Below, piece after piece: positions 45,313 through 56,419 of a stretch of 64,000 nucleotides of DNA. The stretch's first letter is position 1, and the number at the start of each line of letters is the position of its first letter. The notes under the pieces are model-generated. The model did no database searches, was not told where the DNA came from, and saw only the letters and a program-made list of their open reading frames with translations. The DNA lies in assembly GCF_002879885.1 (NCBI RefSeq), contig NZ_PNYA01000006.1, positions 124,001-188,000 on the forward strand, written 5' to 3'. The stretch comes from Trinickia dabaoshanensis (GTDB lineage Bacteria > Pseudomonadota > Gammaproteobacteria > Burkholderiales > Burkholderiaceae). The position numbers were made by a program, and so were the translations under genes.

Positions 45313-46404
45313 ATGTCTAACGTAGTGAAAACCGATCAGCCGCTCGACCAAGCCGGCTGCGATGGAGCGGCGCTGTTGCTGCACACACCCGTTTTAGCCG
45401 GGCGAGAGGTCTGTATCGAAGCATCTAGCGCGGCAATCATGAACAAGCGAGACGATGCCGCGCGGCAGGCCGCCGCGTGGATCAACAAAGGCATGCGCGG
45501 CGTGTGGCGTGTGCTCAAGCGGTGGGTCCCCGACGAGATGTTCTTGCGGCTATCGCATCGACGTCACGTGGGACGCTATCCCAATCTTGCCGAGCCGAAA
45601 ACGTTCAATGAATTCATCCTACATCGCTGCCTGCACCCCGATCCGCTATGGAGCGTACTGGCCGACAAGCTCGCCGTGCGCGAGTTCGTCAAACAGCGCA
45701 TCGGCGAAGAGCATTTGATCCCGCTTATCGCCGTGCCCGAGGTGTTTACGGAAGAAGTCTTCGATTCGCTGCCGAACGCTTTCGTCATGAAGACGAACCA
45801 TGGCTGCGCGTTCGTGAAGATCGTCGAAGACAAGCGTCGCACGTCGTTCAAGGAATTGGATCGACTCGCGCGACGGTGGCTCGCTCAAGACTACTATCGT
45901 TCCGCGCGTGAGCGACACTATCGTGCGATCAAACCGAGGCTGTACTTCGAGCAGTTGTTGGTGGATCGAGCCGGCAACATCCCCGCCGATCTAAAAATGA
46001 ATATGTTCGGCCGCGACCATTCGGGGCCGCTCATTTATTCGGGCATCGTCTCCGATCGCTTCGGCACGCCGCATGGCGATGTCTTCGACGTGCATTGGAA
46101 CCACCTCGACCTTGCCGTAGGCCACTACGCGCGCAGCAAAACTCCGCCGCCCAAACCGCCTCATTGGGACGAGATCGTCCGGCTCGCGACGCGCCTCGTC
46201 GACGGCCTCGGCTACGTGCGTCTCGATCTCTATGTACCCGACGGCGAGATTTATTTCGGAGAACTGACGTTTACGCCGGGCGCGGGCGTGTTTCCTTTTC
46301 ACCCGGACCGCTACGACTACGAATGGGGGCAGTTGTTCAAGAACATGATCGAAGAAGACAGGCCGACCGATGACGAGGCATTCAAACAAAGCGCGCGAGT
46401 ATGA
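45313..46404 (+). CDS. TupA-like ATP-grasp protein
   Basis: Protein of 363 residues resembling the TupA-like ATP-grasp family, named after a teichuronopeptide synthesis protein; members are expected to join a carboxylate to an amine through an acyl phosphate. The family start SHRRHVGRYPNLAEPKTFNE lies at about 81-100, FVMKTNHGCAFVKIVEDK is the ATP-binding part, and GYVRLDLYVPDGEIYFGELT ends at 319 with the expected metal ligands, followed by FTPGAG. Residues 1-80, including a 42-residue stretch before the second Met, have no recognised match. GGGGA precedes the ATG at 45313. Its stop overlaps the next gene by 4 bases. Substrates are unknown. Confidence 0.82.
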   Translation: MSNVVKTDQPLDQAGCDGAALLLHTPVLAGREVCIEASSAAIMNKRDDAARQAAAWINKGMRGVWRVLKRWVPDEMFLRLSHRRHVGRYPNLAEPKTFNEFILHRCLHPDPLWSVLADKLAVREFVKQRIGEEHLIPLIAVPEVFTEEVFDSLPNAFVMKTNHGCAFVKIVEDKRRTSFKELDRLARRWLAQDYYRSARERHYRAIKPRLYFEQLLVDRAGNIPADLKMNMFGRDHSGPLIYSGIVSDRFGTPHGDVFDVHWNHLDLAVGHYARSKTPPPKPPHWDEIVRLATRLVDGLGYVRLDLYVPDGEIYFGELTFTPGAGVFPFHPDRYDYEWGQLFKNMIEEDRPTDDEAFKQSARV

Positions 46405-47207
46405 CGATGCAGACGACCGAAACGACCACGAACCAAGGTATCGCCCTCGGCACCTCAGCCGATCTTTCTCGTGCGCTTGCCGAGATCGAGCGAATGCTGA
46501 CGCCCTCGACCGATATCGACGCCGTGACCGATGCGCGCGTGCGCGACACCTACGCCGCCGGCCTCGCATGGATGCAGCGCTTCATCATGCAGCCTCACCC
46601 GGACCTCGGGCGCAAAGGCGCGGTATGCCCATTCGCAAAACCATCGCATGAAGAACACGCGTTGCTGTTCAGCGCGTTCGACGCCGCCGGCATGCCGTTC
46701 GACACGTACATCGGCACGCTGATGCGTCTGCCGTATTTGTTCAAGCGCGTGGCAAAGGAGCGGCCCGAGCCGTCCGAGTTGCTCTCGCTCGCGGTGTATC
46801 CACTCGGCTTGAACGGCGAGGATCACTACAAGTTCATCGACTGCGCTCACATGATCTTGAAGCCGTTTTACATGGAGTGCGGCTTGATGCTCGGAGAGTT
46901 CCACCCGGCGAGCAACGTGCGGGGCGCGCATTCCGAAACGTTTCGACCGATGCGCTCGGACATGCCGGTGTTGGTTCTGCGCGCCATGGCGCTGCACGAC
47001 GCACTGTTCATCGACGGCGCATCCACGCCTATCGGCATGCGCGTGCATGAGCTCGAATGCTACATGCGCTGGAACGCGCCACGCTTGTCCGCCGCGGAAA
47101 AGGAACGTGTCGCCGATCGTCTCGCGCAACGCAAGGCACAGCTCGCAGCCGTCGATGCCGTCGCACAGGCGGGAACGGACACGGCGGCACAGACGGCTGG
47201 CGCTTGA
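46401..47207 (+). CDS. DUF6875-like protein in the ATP-grasp operon
   Basis: Cytoplasmic protein of 268 residues. The block QPHPDLGRKGAVCPFAKPS (65-83, with Cys76) is the signature I associate with DUF6875, a family without known function often found near biosynthetic genes; the assignment is from memory of the motif and should be tested by profile search. Other likely conserved blocks are AVYPLGLNGEDHYKFIDCAH, MLGEFHPASNVRGAH and MPVLVLRAMALHDALFI. The C-terminus is Ala/Gln-rich. The ATG overlaps the upstream stop as ATGA, so the two proteins are made together. The many His and a conserved-looking Cys suggest an enzyme, not a structural protein. Confidence 0.7.
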   Translation: MTMQTTETTTNQGIALGTSADLSRALAEIERMLTPSTDIDAVTDARVRDTYAAGLAWMQRFIMQPHPDLGRKGAVCPFAKPSHEEHALLFSAFDAAGMPFDTYIGTLMRLPYLFKRVAKERPEPSELLSLAVYPLGLNGEDHYKFIDCAHMILKPFYMECGLMLGEFHPASNVRGAHSETFRPMRSDMPVLVLRAMALHDALFIDGASTPIGMRVHELECYMRWNAPRLSAAEKERVADRLAQRKAQLAAVDAVAQAGTDTAAQTAGA

Positions 47208-47312
47208 GGCGAGCGAGTCGAACAACGCATCGGGCCATCGACGGCCGATGCATCGGGTCGGCCGCGGACAGCGGCCAAAGAATTCGTAGGACAATCGAGG
47301 AGGGAGTGGGCA

Positions 47313-48350
47313 ATGACTGCGACGGACGAACTTGCGTGGGACGAATGGCAAGCGCTTTGTGAAATGATGAACGGGTACATCAAGACGCAAGTGCTCTCCA
47401 CGGCCTGCGATCTCGGCGTATTCGACGTCATCGAACGCGGCGCGACGATCGAGTCGCTCGCCAAACGGCTCGAGATCGATGAGCACGGCTGCCGCGTGCT
47501 GCTATTGGGCCTGAAGCAACTCAAACTCGTGAGCGTCAGCGAAACCGGCGCCATCACGAATGCACCGCTCACGCGCCGATGTCTGCTGCGTACTGCCGAG
47601 CAGTCGATGGTGCCGTTCGTCCACCTGAACGACAAGATTCAACACCGCGCGTGCTTGCATTTCACGCGTGCATTGCGCGAGGGCCGTAACGCGGGTCTCG
47701 ATGAATTTCCCGGCGATGCGCCGACGCTATATGGCCGCATGGCCACCGATCCCGCGCTGGAGCGGTTGTTTCACGAGGGCATGGGCGCCTATACGCGACT
47801 CTCGCCACGCATGATGAAGGTCAGCGAATTCGGCGACGTTTCGATGCTTCTCGATCTAGGCGGTGGCGACGGCACGAACGCCATTCGGCTGTGCGAGCGC
47901 TATCCGTCGCTCATGGTGACGCTGGTCGATCTACCGTCCGTGATCGAGAAGGCACGCGCCAATATCGAGGCGAACGGACTATCCGATCGCGTGACGTGCG
48001 TCGCTGTCGATATGTTCTCCGATCCCTGGCCCGGCGGCTGCGACGGGGTCATCTTCTCGCACGTGCTCGAAATCTTTTCGCCCGAGAAGATTCAATTCCT
48101 GTACAAGAAGGCGCGGGATTACCTCGAACGCGACGGACAGCTTTTCGTGTGGTCGTTGATGTGCGACGACGACGAAGCCGGGGGCCTGCAATCGGTCAAA
48201 TCCTCGCTTTACTTCGTCACGGTGGCTAGCGGCGAAGGCATGGCCTATCCCGTGCGCGATCACATCCGCTGGTTGAACGAAGCGGGTTTCAATACCGTGA
48301 ACAAATACGATGCGCGCGCGATCGATCACTGTGCGCTGGTAGCGAGATAG
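47313..48350 (+). CDS. O-methyltransferase-family SAM enzyme with altered catalytic site
   Basis: Protein of 345 residues of the small-molecule O-methyltransferase family (acetylserotonin/caffeate type). Residues about 15-95 are the helical dimerisation domain (MMNGYIKTQVLSTACDLGVF), then the SAM fold with LLDLGGGDGTNAIRL (179-193) and LVDLPSVIEKA. Where most members have VLHDWSDE this one reads VLEIFSPE (251-258), so the usual catalytic His is replaced by Glu253. It may methylate by proximity, act on another atom, or catalyse a different SAM-dependent reaction. GGAGGGAG precedes the ATG at 47313, 105 bases after the DUF6875-like gene; a hairpin follows the stop. Confidence 0.88.
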   Translation: MTATDELAWDEWQALCEMMNGYIKTQVLSTACDLGVFDVIERGATIESLAKRLEIDEHGCRVLLLGLKQLKLVSVSETGAITNAPLTRRCLLRTAEQSMVPFVHLNDKIQHRACLHFTRALREGRNAGLDEFPGDAPTLYGRMATDPALERLFHEGMGAYTRLSPRMMKVSEFGDVSMLLDLGGGDGTNAIRLCERYPSLMVTLVDLPSVIEKARANIEANGLSDRVTCVAVDMFSDPWPGGCDGVIFSHVLEIFSPEKIQFLYKKARDYLERDGQLFVWSLMCDDDEAGGLQSVKSSLYFVTVASGEGMAYPVRDHIRWLNEAGFNTVNKYDARAIDHCALVAR

Positions 48351-48383
48351 GATGAGCCGTTAGTTACGATCGCGATTGAATCC

Positions 48384-48406
48384 AGCGAGGCCGTCCGCGC
48401 CTCGCT
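48384..48406 (+). terminator. Hairpin ending the ATP-grasp/methyltransferase operon
   Basis: AGCGAGGC (48384-48391) pairs with GCCTCGCT (48399-48406) around a 7-base loop, 34 bases after the methyltransferase stop. It is followed by TCCCC, not a T-run, so it could be an imperfect terminator or a 3'-end stabilising hairpin. Confidence 0.5.
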
Positions 48407-48575
48407 TCCCCGACGTGCGCAGTGATGGCACGCTCGCGGCCGGCTCCGGCCTTCTCTCACTTAGGCGCATCCAGTCTCTCGAGCACGCTCCAGGTATTTA
48501 CCGCCCCGCCGTGGCGACGGCACCGTTGCTACCCCCCCCTTGATGGGTTGGGCGATGGTGAAACGCAAGGCCACT

Positions 48576-48581
48576 TATAAT
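48576..48581 (+). promoter_or_regulatory. Consensus -10 element TATAAT upstream of the DUF2167 gene
   Basis: A perfect TATAAT about 100 bases before the ATG at 48685. No good -35 lies at 16-18 bases; TTGGGC (48548-48553) is 22 bases away. A promoter here would serve the DUF2167 gene and perhaps the two envelope genes after it. Confidence 0.4.
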
Positions 48582-48684
48582 GCGGGCCGCGGGTCCAGCC
48601 ACCGTCTAGGCCATAGACATTCCGATAAAAAGACGGGGCAAATGCCGTTGCGGCCCGCGTATAAGAAATTACCTGAGAGCGACA

Positions 48685-49710
48685 ATGATAACGAACGACG
48701 TATCCGTAAGGAGTGCGGGTTGCTCCTTGCTGTTTCTGTGCTGCCTGCTATTTGGCTCCGCCGCGCATTCGGCGACGCACCCGGCGCCTCACGCCCGCGC
48801 TGCCGCGCCATCCGCTTCCTCTGCCTCGTTGCTCGTGCCGGCGGACACATCCATCCCGAGCGACGTTTGGAATGATCCTCGGTGGCAGCAGGGTCCGATG
48901 ACAGCCCGACTCGGGAAAGTGGCTACGCTCGTCGTACCGCCGGGATATCGCTACCTGCCTCCGCTTCAAGCGGGCGCCGACGAGAGCGCATCGGATGCCG
49001 GCGAGACCGACTATGCCGCGAGCGATCAATCGAGCGACTCGCTGAGCGCCGTGATTGCCCCCGAAGACGGGAGTTGGACGACGCGCATCGCCGTTGCATA
49101 CACGGCACATATCGATACGAGCGACCTCTATCTGGATCCCGATGACTTGGCGCGGACGATGCAAGTTCGCAGCAGCCCGTTCAATCCGTTGTCGCCGGCG
49201 TCCGCGCAATCCCTGCCCGACCTGGTCGAAATCAAATGGATACGCGCACCTCGATGGGACGGTGCGCGACACAAACTCGACTGGTTGTACGAGAACAAGA
49301 CGACCGGTGCCCGAGGCGTGGATGACACGTCGTTTCTCAACGCCGCCGTATTGGGGCGGCGCTATACCGTTGCGATCCAAACCGAACTCGACGGCGCGGG
49401 CAGCAGCGAACGCGCGGCAGCGCTGCAAACGACGTTCGATAAGCTGGTCAGCGGTGTACGGTTCCGCGACATGGAGCGTTATGGCGCTTATCAATCGGGC
49501 GAGCCTACCGCAAAACTGAAGCTGACCGACTACATCACCGGGCCCGAAACCGACGATGAGAAAGCGTTCGACGACAAGGTGGCTCACGCCATTGGATTCG
49601 ATTGGCGCGGGTTGGGTCTGCGGGTGCTGCCGCTCATGGGCTTGGCCGCCTTGGTATGGGGCCGCGCTCAGCGCAAAAAACAAACGAGGCGCGACGAGGC
49701 GGTGATGTGA
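48685..49710 (+). CDS. DUF2167 family membrane protein
   Basis: Protein of 341 residues with an N-terminal signal peptide (CSLLFLCCLLFGSAAHS), a large periplasmic body and a C-terminal membrane helix (about 310-330, GLRVLPLMGLAALVWGRAQ) followed by a basic tail. The pattern QQGPMTARLGKVATLVVPPG with YRYLPPLQAGADE after it is typical of DUF2167. The family has no known function and is common in proteobacteria. GAGAG precedes the ATG at 48685. It is the first of three plus-strand envelope genes, 199 bases before the next. Confidence 0.75.
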   Translation: MITNDVSVRSAGCSLLFLCCLLFGSAAHSATHPAPHARAAAPSASSASLLVPADTSIPSDVWNDPRWQQGPMTARLGKVATLVVPPGYRYLPPLQAGADESASDAGETDYAASDQSSDSLSAVIAPEDGSWTTRIAVAYTAHIDTSDLYLDPDDLARTMQVRSSPFNPLSPASAQSLPDLVEIKWIRAPRWDGARHKLDWLYENKTTGARGVDDTSFLNAAVLGRRYTVAIQTELDGAGSSERAAALQTTFDKLVSGVRFRDMERYGAYQSGEPTAKLKLTDYITGPETDDEKAFDDKVAHAIGFDWRGLGLRVLPLMGLAALVWGRAQRKKQTRRDEAVM

Positions 49711-49909
49711 GTCGCGGTTCGCGAGGGAGGCGAAGCGGCGCCGAGTGCCGGGCGATGATAACCCGGTCGACGTGCACCACCGCGTCGGCGATCGCGAATC
49801 CCCGCGACACGATTAAGCCAGCCTCATCTCGTCCGAAAGCGCACACGGAAATGCGATTCAGATGACCTCCCATGGGACAATAACGACGAATTACGGGGTC
49901 CATAACTCA

Positions 49910-50506
49910 ATGAAACGCCTTCTCTTGATCGCCTTGTGCCTGGCTTCAACGTCCATCTTTGCGCGCGAGCGCAGGCAAGTTCTACTAGAAACACCGATCA
50001 CCTACGCCTCCGGGGCCGAAGTGGTCGAGCACGTCAAAGACGAGTGTCGCGTCGACGATATCTTGACGCGACGCGTCGGCGAAGCCCTGCGCCGGCTGAA
50101 TCGGACAGACGAAGGCACGATCCCCGCAAACACGCCTCCGGGGGACGCCGAAATACTGCGCCTGGAAATCACCTACGTCATGGGCGTGGGCGGGGGCGCG
50201 TGGACGGGACCCAAAGCCATCTCGGTTTCAGCCGATCTGATCGACAACGGCAAGGTCGTACGTCACACGAAGTTCAAGCGCTGGTCTGTCGGCGGCGTGT
50301 GGGGCGCGTTCAAAGGCACGTGCTCGATTCTCGATCGCACCGCGGTGATCATCAGCAAAGATTTGCGTCGCTGGGCGCACAATCCGCGGTACGAAATCAA
50401 GGACGAGGATGCACCCGGCCAAGGCTCTGCGCCGGAGGGGGCCTCCGCGGCCGCCGCAGCGTCTTCCGCCACAACGGCGACGGATAGCGTAGACAAGGAC
50501 GATTGA
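49910..50506 (+). CDS. Exported protein of unknown function
   Basis: Protein of 198 residues with a signal peptide (LLLIALCLASTSIFA), a mixed alpha/beta body and a low-complexity Ser/Ala tail ending in acidic residues. The two Cys (in DECRVDDI and FKGTCSIL) could form a disulfide. The pattern of a Cys near the start of a helix, a stretch LRLEITYVMGVGGGAWTGPK and then VSADLIDNGKVVRHTKFKR recalls small envelope proteins that compute to an LptE- or DUF4410-like fold, but I cannot name the family. The ATG at 49910 is chosen because it starts the signal peptide. Confidence 0.7.
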   Translation: MKRLLLIALCLASTSIFARERRQVLLETPITYASGAEVVEHVKDECRVDDILTRRVGEALRRLNRTDEGTIPANTPPGDAEILRLEITYVMGVGGGAWTGPKAISVSADLIDNGKVVRHTKFKRWSVGGVWGAFKGTCSILDRTAVIISKDLRRWAHNPRYEIKDEDAPGQGSAPEGASAAAAASSATTATDSVDKDD

Positions 50507-50660
50507 GCGATCGGGGCGCTATCTGCCGGTCTCCCCGCCGTCGGCTCGTGAGTCGTTAGCCGATCTCATTTCCAGGCTTTCGGCATTCAAGTTTCCGGCC
50601 AACATTCCGATATATCGCGCATTGTCAGCACTGACCACGACTTCCGGACGGAAACGACCG

Positions 50661-51410
50661 ATGCGTTCGATCCTGAAATTTTTCCGCGTGAGCGGTGCCG
50701 CCGTGCTCTCGGTTGTTCTCGTGGGTTGCGCCTCGGCCCCGCGCGCCGAGATCGATGCAGCGAAGATACGTACCGTCCACACGGTGACGGTCGTCTATCC
50801 GGGCAAGGTCGTGTACACCGCCGCGCGGCCACAATTTCAGTTTGTCCCCGTGGTGGGCGGGGCGGTGGGTGCGATAGCCACGGCTACCGTAGCCGGCATC
50901 GTCGACGCTCACCACGCTAAGCAAGACGCGCCCAAGTTCGACGATGTCGTAACGAAAAAACTAGGCGACACGCAATTGAACCGGCGATTCACGGACGGCA
51001 TCGAGGCGTCCCTGCGTAGCCACGGCTACGTCGTCAAAGAAGTCGATGCGTCCGCACCCACGCTCCCTACGTTTGCGCCCGACGACCATGCTCATTGGCA
51101 TGCCAGTGGCCCCATCTATCGCGACAGCGACGCGGTGCTACTGATTCGCGTGTCGCCCGCCTACTCCCCGCCGGGTCCAATGAGCTACTATTCGCGCTTT
51201 ATTACTGGTGAAATCGTGATGTTCGCTAGTGATACGCATGATGCGGTTCTCAGACAACGCATTTATTCGGTGTCGATCAACGATCCGTACAGTTATTACT
51301 CGACGGATTTGATCGAAGCCGATTTGCCGCATGCAATCAATGGTCTCGATGAGAGCATGATGGCCCAAGTGGGTGTCTTTGATAGGTCCTTGGTCAGCAT
51401 CGTGCACTGA
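50661..51410 (+). CDS. Lipoprotein of unknown function
   Basis: Protein of 249 residues with a lipoprotein signal ending VLVGC (lipidated Cys23). A glycine/alanine-rich hydrophobic stretch (about 68-90, VVGGAVGAIATATVAGIVDA) follows, then an alpha/beta body with FTDGIEASLRSHGYVVKEVD, DAVLLIRVSPAYSPPGPMSY and a Tyr-rich segment. The general layout (lipoprotein, helix, then beta-strands with 'DAVLLIRV') recalls outer-membrane or transport-auxiliary lipoproteins, but no family is recognised. It lies 154 bases after the previous exported protein gene on the same strand and converges on ssb across a terminator. Confidence 0.78.
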   Translation: MRSILKFFRVSGAAVLSVVLVGCASAPRAEIDAAKIRTVHTVTVVYPGKVVYTAARPQFQFVPVVGGAVGAIATATVAGIVDAHHAKQDAPKFDDVVTKKLGDTQLNRRFTDGIEASLRSHGYVVKEVDASAPTLPTFAPDDHAHWHASGPIYRDSDAVLLIRVSPAYSPPGPMSYYSRFITGEIVMFASDTHDAVLRQRIYSVSINDPYSYYSTDLIEADLPHAINGLDESMMAQVGVFDRSLVSIVH

Positions 51411-51456
51411 TGCAACCGATCGAGTGCTGCAAGTTTTCCCCGCAGCACAAAGCAAA

Positions 51457-51485
51457 AAGCCTGTAACCACGAGGGCTACAGGCTT
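51457..51485. terminator. Bidirectional terminator between the lipoprotein gene and ssb
   Basis: AAGCCTGTA (51457-51465) pairs with TACAGGCTT (51477-51485) around an 11-base loop. On the minus strand the stem is followed by TTTGCTTTG, on the plus strand by CTTGTTT. It lies between the converging stops at 51410 (+) and 51514 (-). Confidence 0.75.
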
Positions 51486-51513
51486 CTTGTTTACACGTTA
51501 TAAAAGGTAACCT

Positions 51514-52053
51514 TCAAAACGGAATATCGTCGTCCATATCATCGAGCCCGCCACCGCTGGCCGGCTGGCTCGGGCGGCTAGCACCGCCGCCACCACCACC
51601 GCCGCTACGCCCACCGCCGCCGCCTATCGCGCGGCCGCCGCCGCCGCGCGACTCCGACGGCTCGCGGCTATAGCCCATGTCGTCGCCTCCGCCCATACCA
51701 CCGCCGCCGCCCGCGCCGCCGCGGCCGCCGAGCATCTGCATCTGATCGGCGACGATTTCCGTCGAATAACGATCCTGGCCGTCCTGGCCTTGCCACTTGC
51801 GCGTACGCAACCGGCCTTCGATGTAGACCGAGGAGCCCTTCTTCAAGTATTCGCCGACGATCTCGGCCAAACGTCCGAAGAATGCGACGCGGTGCCATTC
51901 CGTCGCTTCCTTGAACTCACCCGATGCCTTGTCCTTGTAGCGATCCGTCGTCGCAAGCCGGATGTTGGCGATGGCGTCCCCGCTCGGCAGGTAACGAATT
52001 TCGGGATCGGCGCCGAGATTGCCGACGAGGATGACCTTGTTTACGGATGCCAT
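51514..52053 (-). CDS. ssb: Single-stranded DNA-binding protein
   Basis: Binds single-stranded DNA in replication, recombination and repair. The 179-residue protein has the OB fold in residues 1-110 ([60 protein letters not shown]), a long glycine-rich linker (about 110-165) and the acidic tip DDMDDDIPF that recruits partner proteins. The linker is coded by highly repetitive GGC-type codons. It is downstream of the MFS gene on the same strand and near uvrA, the usual ssb-uvrA neighbourhood. Confidence 0.98.
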   Translation of the reverse strand: MASVNKVILVGNLGADPEIRYLPSGDAIANIRLATTDRYKDKASGEFKEATEWHRVAFFGRLAEIVGEYLKKGSSVYIEGRLRTRKWQGQDGQDRYSTEIVADQMQMLGGRGGAGGGGGMGGGDDMGYSREPSESRGGGGRAIGGGGGRSGGGGGGGASRPSQPASGGGLDDMDDDIPF

Positions 52054-52127
52054 GTATTTCTCCAGTTAATCCATTTGCGCAGCCGCGCCCGCTACTCGAG
52101 CGCCCGGTGCGCGACGCCGCGCGGCCC

Positions 52128-53312
52128 TCAAGCCTTACGCGGCGCCTTCATGTTGGCGGCGATTATAAGCCACGCCAATACGAGCCCGGAGCACGCGAAA
52201 AACACCGCGTTTTGCCCCGCCGATTTCATCAGCCAACCTCCCGCGACCCCGCCCAGGGCCAGACCTATCGACTGAGTCGTGTTATAGACGCCGGCCGCCG
52301 CGCCCTTGCGCGTACCCGGCGCCAACTTCGAAACGAGCGATGGTTGCGAGGCCTCGAGAATGTTGAAGCCCAGAAAGTAGACGAACAAAATCCCCGCCAC
52401 CGACAAGATCGTATGCGGCGCCGTGCCGAGGAGCAATTGGCCGATCAGGATAAGCGCGATCGCACCGCACAAAACCGGCTTCATCTTGCCCCGCTTCTCT
52501 GCCGCGATGATTGCCGGAACCATCATCACGAACGACAAGCCCATCACGGGCAAATACACTTCCCAGTGAGAAGCAACCGGCAAACCGCCGGCCACGAGGA
52601 TACGGGGCACCACCAAAAACAGCGCCGTCTGAGTGGCATGCAGCACGAGCACACCGAAGTTCAAGCGGAGCAACTCGACGTTGTGCAGCACCTCGGCGAA
52701 CGGCGCGCGCACGTGAACGGGCTTGGGCGCATCGGGCACGATCCACAACACGACGCCGACGGCGAGCAGCGATAGCACGCCCACCAGCGCGAACAAGCCG
52801 TTCATCCCCACCCACTGATAGACGATAGGCGCGCCGACGATGGCGATCGCGAACGACATGCCGATGCTGCCGCCCACCATGGCCATCGCTTTAGTGCGAT
52901 GCGCCTCGGAGGTGAGATCGGCAATAAAGGCGATGACCGCCGACGACACGGCGCCCATCCCTTGAATGACGCGCCCGACGATGATCCAAGTCATGTCGTG
53001 CGCCATCGCCGCGACGAAGCTGCCCAGCGCGAAAATGACGAGCCCCGTCGCGATCACGGGCTTGCGCCCGAGCTTGTCGGAGGCCCATCCGTAAAAAATG
53101 TAAAGCAACGACTGCGTGACGCCGTAGGCCCCGAGCGCAATGCCGACGAGCAGGACGTTTTCGCCGCCCGGGATGGTCTTCGCGTAGACCGAGAAGACCG
53201 GCATGATCATGAACAGGCCAAGCATGCGCAGCGCGAAGATCCCGGCGAGCGAGACGGTTGCGCGCATCTCGGGCGCACTCATACGCGAAGAAGTAACGGA
53301 TGGATTGGACAT
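52128..53312 (-). CDS. MFS transporter (12-helix, YajR/drug-efflux-like)
   Basis: Major facilitator of 394 residues with 12 predicted helices. Motif A is FYGWASDKLGRKPVIATG; motif B-like GRVIQGMGAVSSAVIAFIAD and LTSEAHRTKAMAMVGGSIGM mark an efflux-type carrier of the DHA1 group. It lacks the C-terminal YAM domain of true YajR. The start at 53312 (MSNPSV) has no strong ribosome-binding site; MSAPEM ten codons later is possible. It stands between ssb and the divergent uvrA, a position conserved in Burkholderia. Substrate unknown. Confidence 0.88.
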   Translation of the reverse strand: MSNPSVTSSRMSAPEMRATVSLAGIFALRMLGLFMIMPVFSVYAKTIPGGENVLLVGIALGAYGVTQSLLYIFYGWASDKLGRKPVIATGLVIFALGSFVAAMAHDMTWIIVGRVIQGMGAVSSAVIAFIADLTSEAHRTKAMAMVGGSIGMSFAIAIVGAPIVYQWVGMNGLFALVGVLSLLAVGVVLWIVPDAPKPVHVRAPFAEVLHNVELLRLNFGVLVLHATQTALFLVVPRILVAGGLPVASHWEVYLPVMGLSFVMMVPAIIAAEKRGKMKPVLCGAIALILIGQLLLGTAPHTILSVAGILFVYFLGFNILEASQPSLVSKLAPGTRKGAAAGVYNTTQSIGLALGGVAGGWLMKSAGQNAVFFACSGLVLAWLIIAANMKAPRKA

Positions 53313-53511
53313 CGGAGCGAGCTAGGGGAACCGAAGCGGGCGTCGTTGCTGTTTCCCTTTCCCAAGCCGGTTCGCTCGGGCAGGTCTAGCGAACGTAACG
53401 AGCGCGGGGAGCGTTTCAGCTTTCGTTTCCCCGTCGCTGTAAGGACGCCGTAACGGCGGTCTGGAAAAGTCGTTATAGTAGCAGGTTTGGCCCCTCCTCC
53501 TTGCCAGGTTC

Positions 53512-56373
<2,862 letters not shown>

Positions 56374-56419
56374 TCGCGCCGCACGGTACAGGTTGGAGAA
56401 GTGGGAGACTTATAAGATC

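Larger units (their letters stand above)
48351..48684. other. 334-base intergenic region with terminator-like hairpin and -10 element
   Basis: No gene is supported. It contains the hairpin at 48384-48406, directly after the methyltransferase gene, and the TATAAT at 48576-48581 upstream of the DUF2167 gene, both listed separately. The remainder is GC-rich and shows nothing I recognise. Confidence 0.5.

Noticed and set aside
51542-51740. Tandem repeats in the 3' half of ssb
   Set aside because: The repetitive GCC/GGC-rich DNA is simply the glycine-rich linker of the SSB protein.
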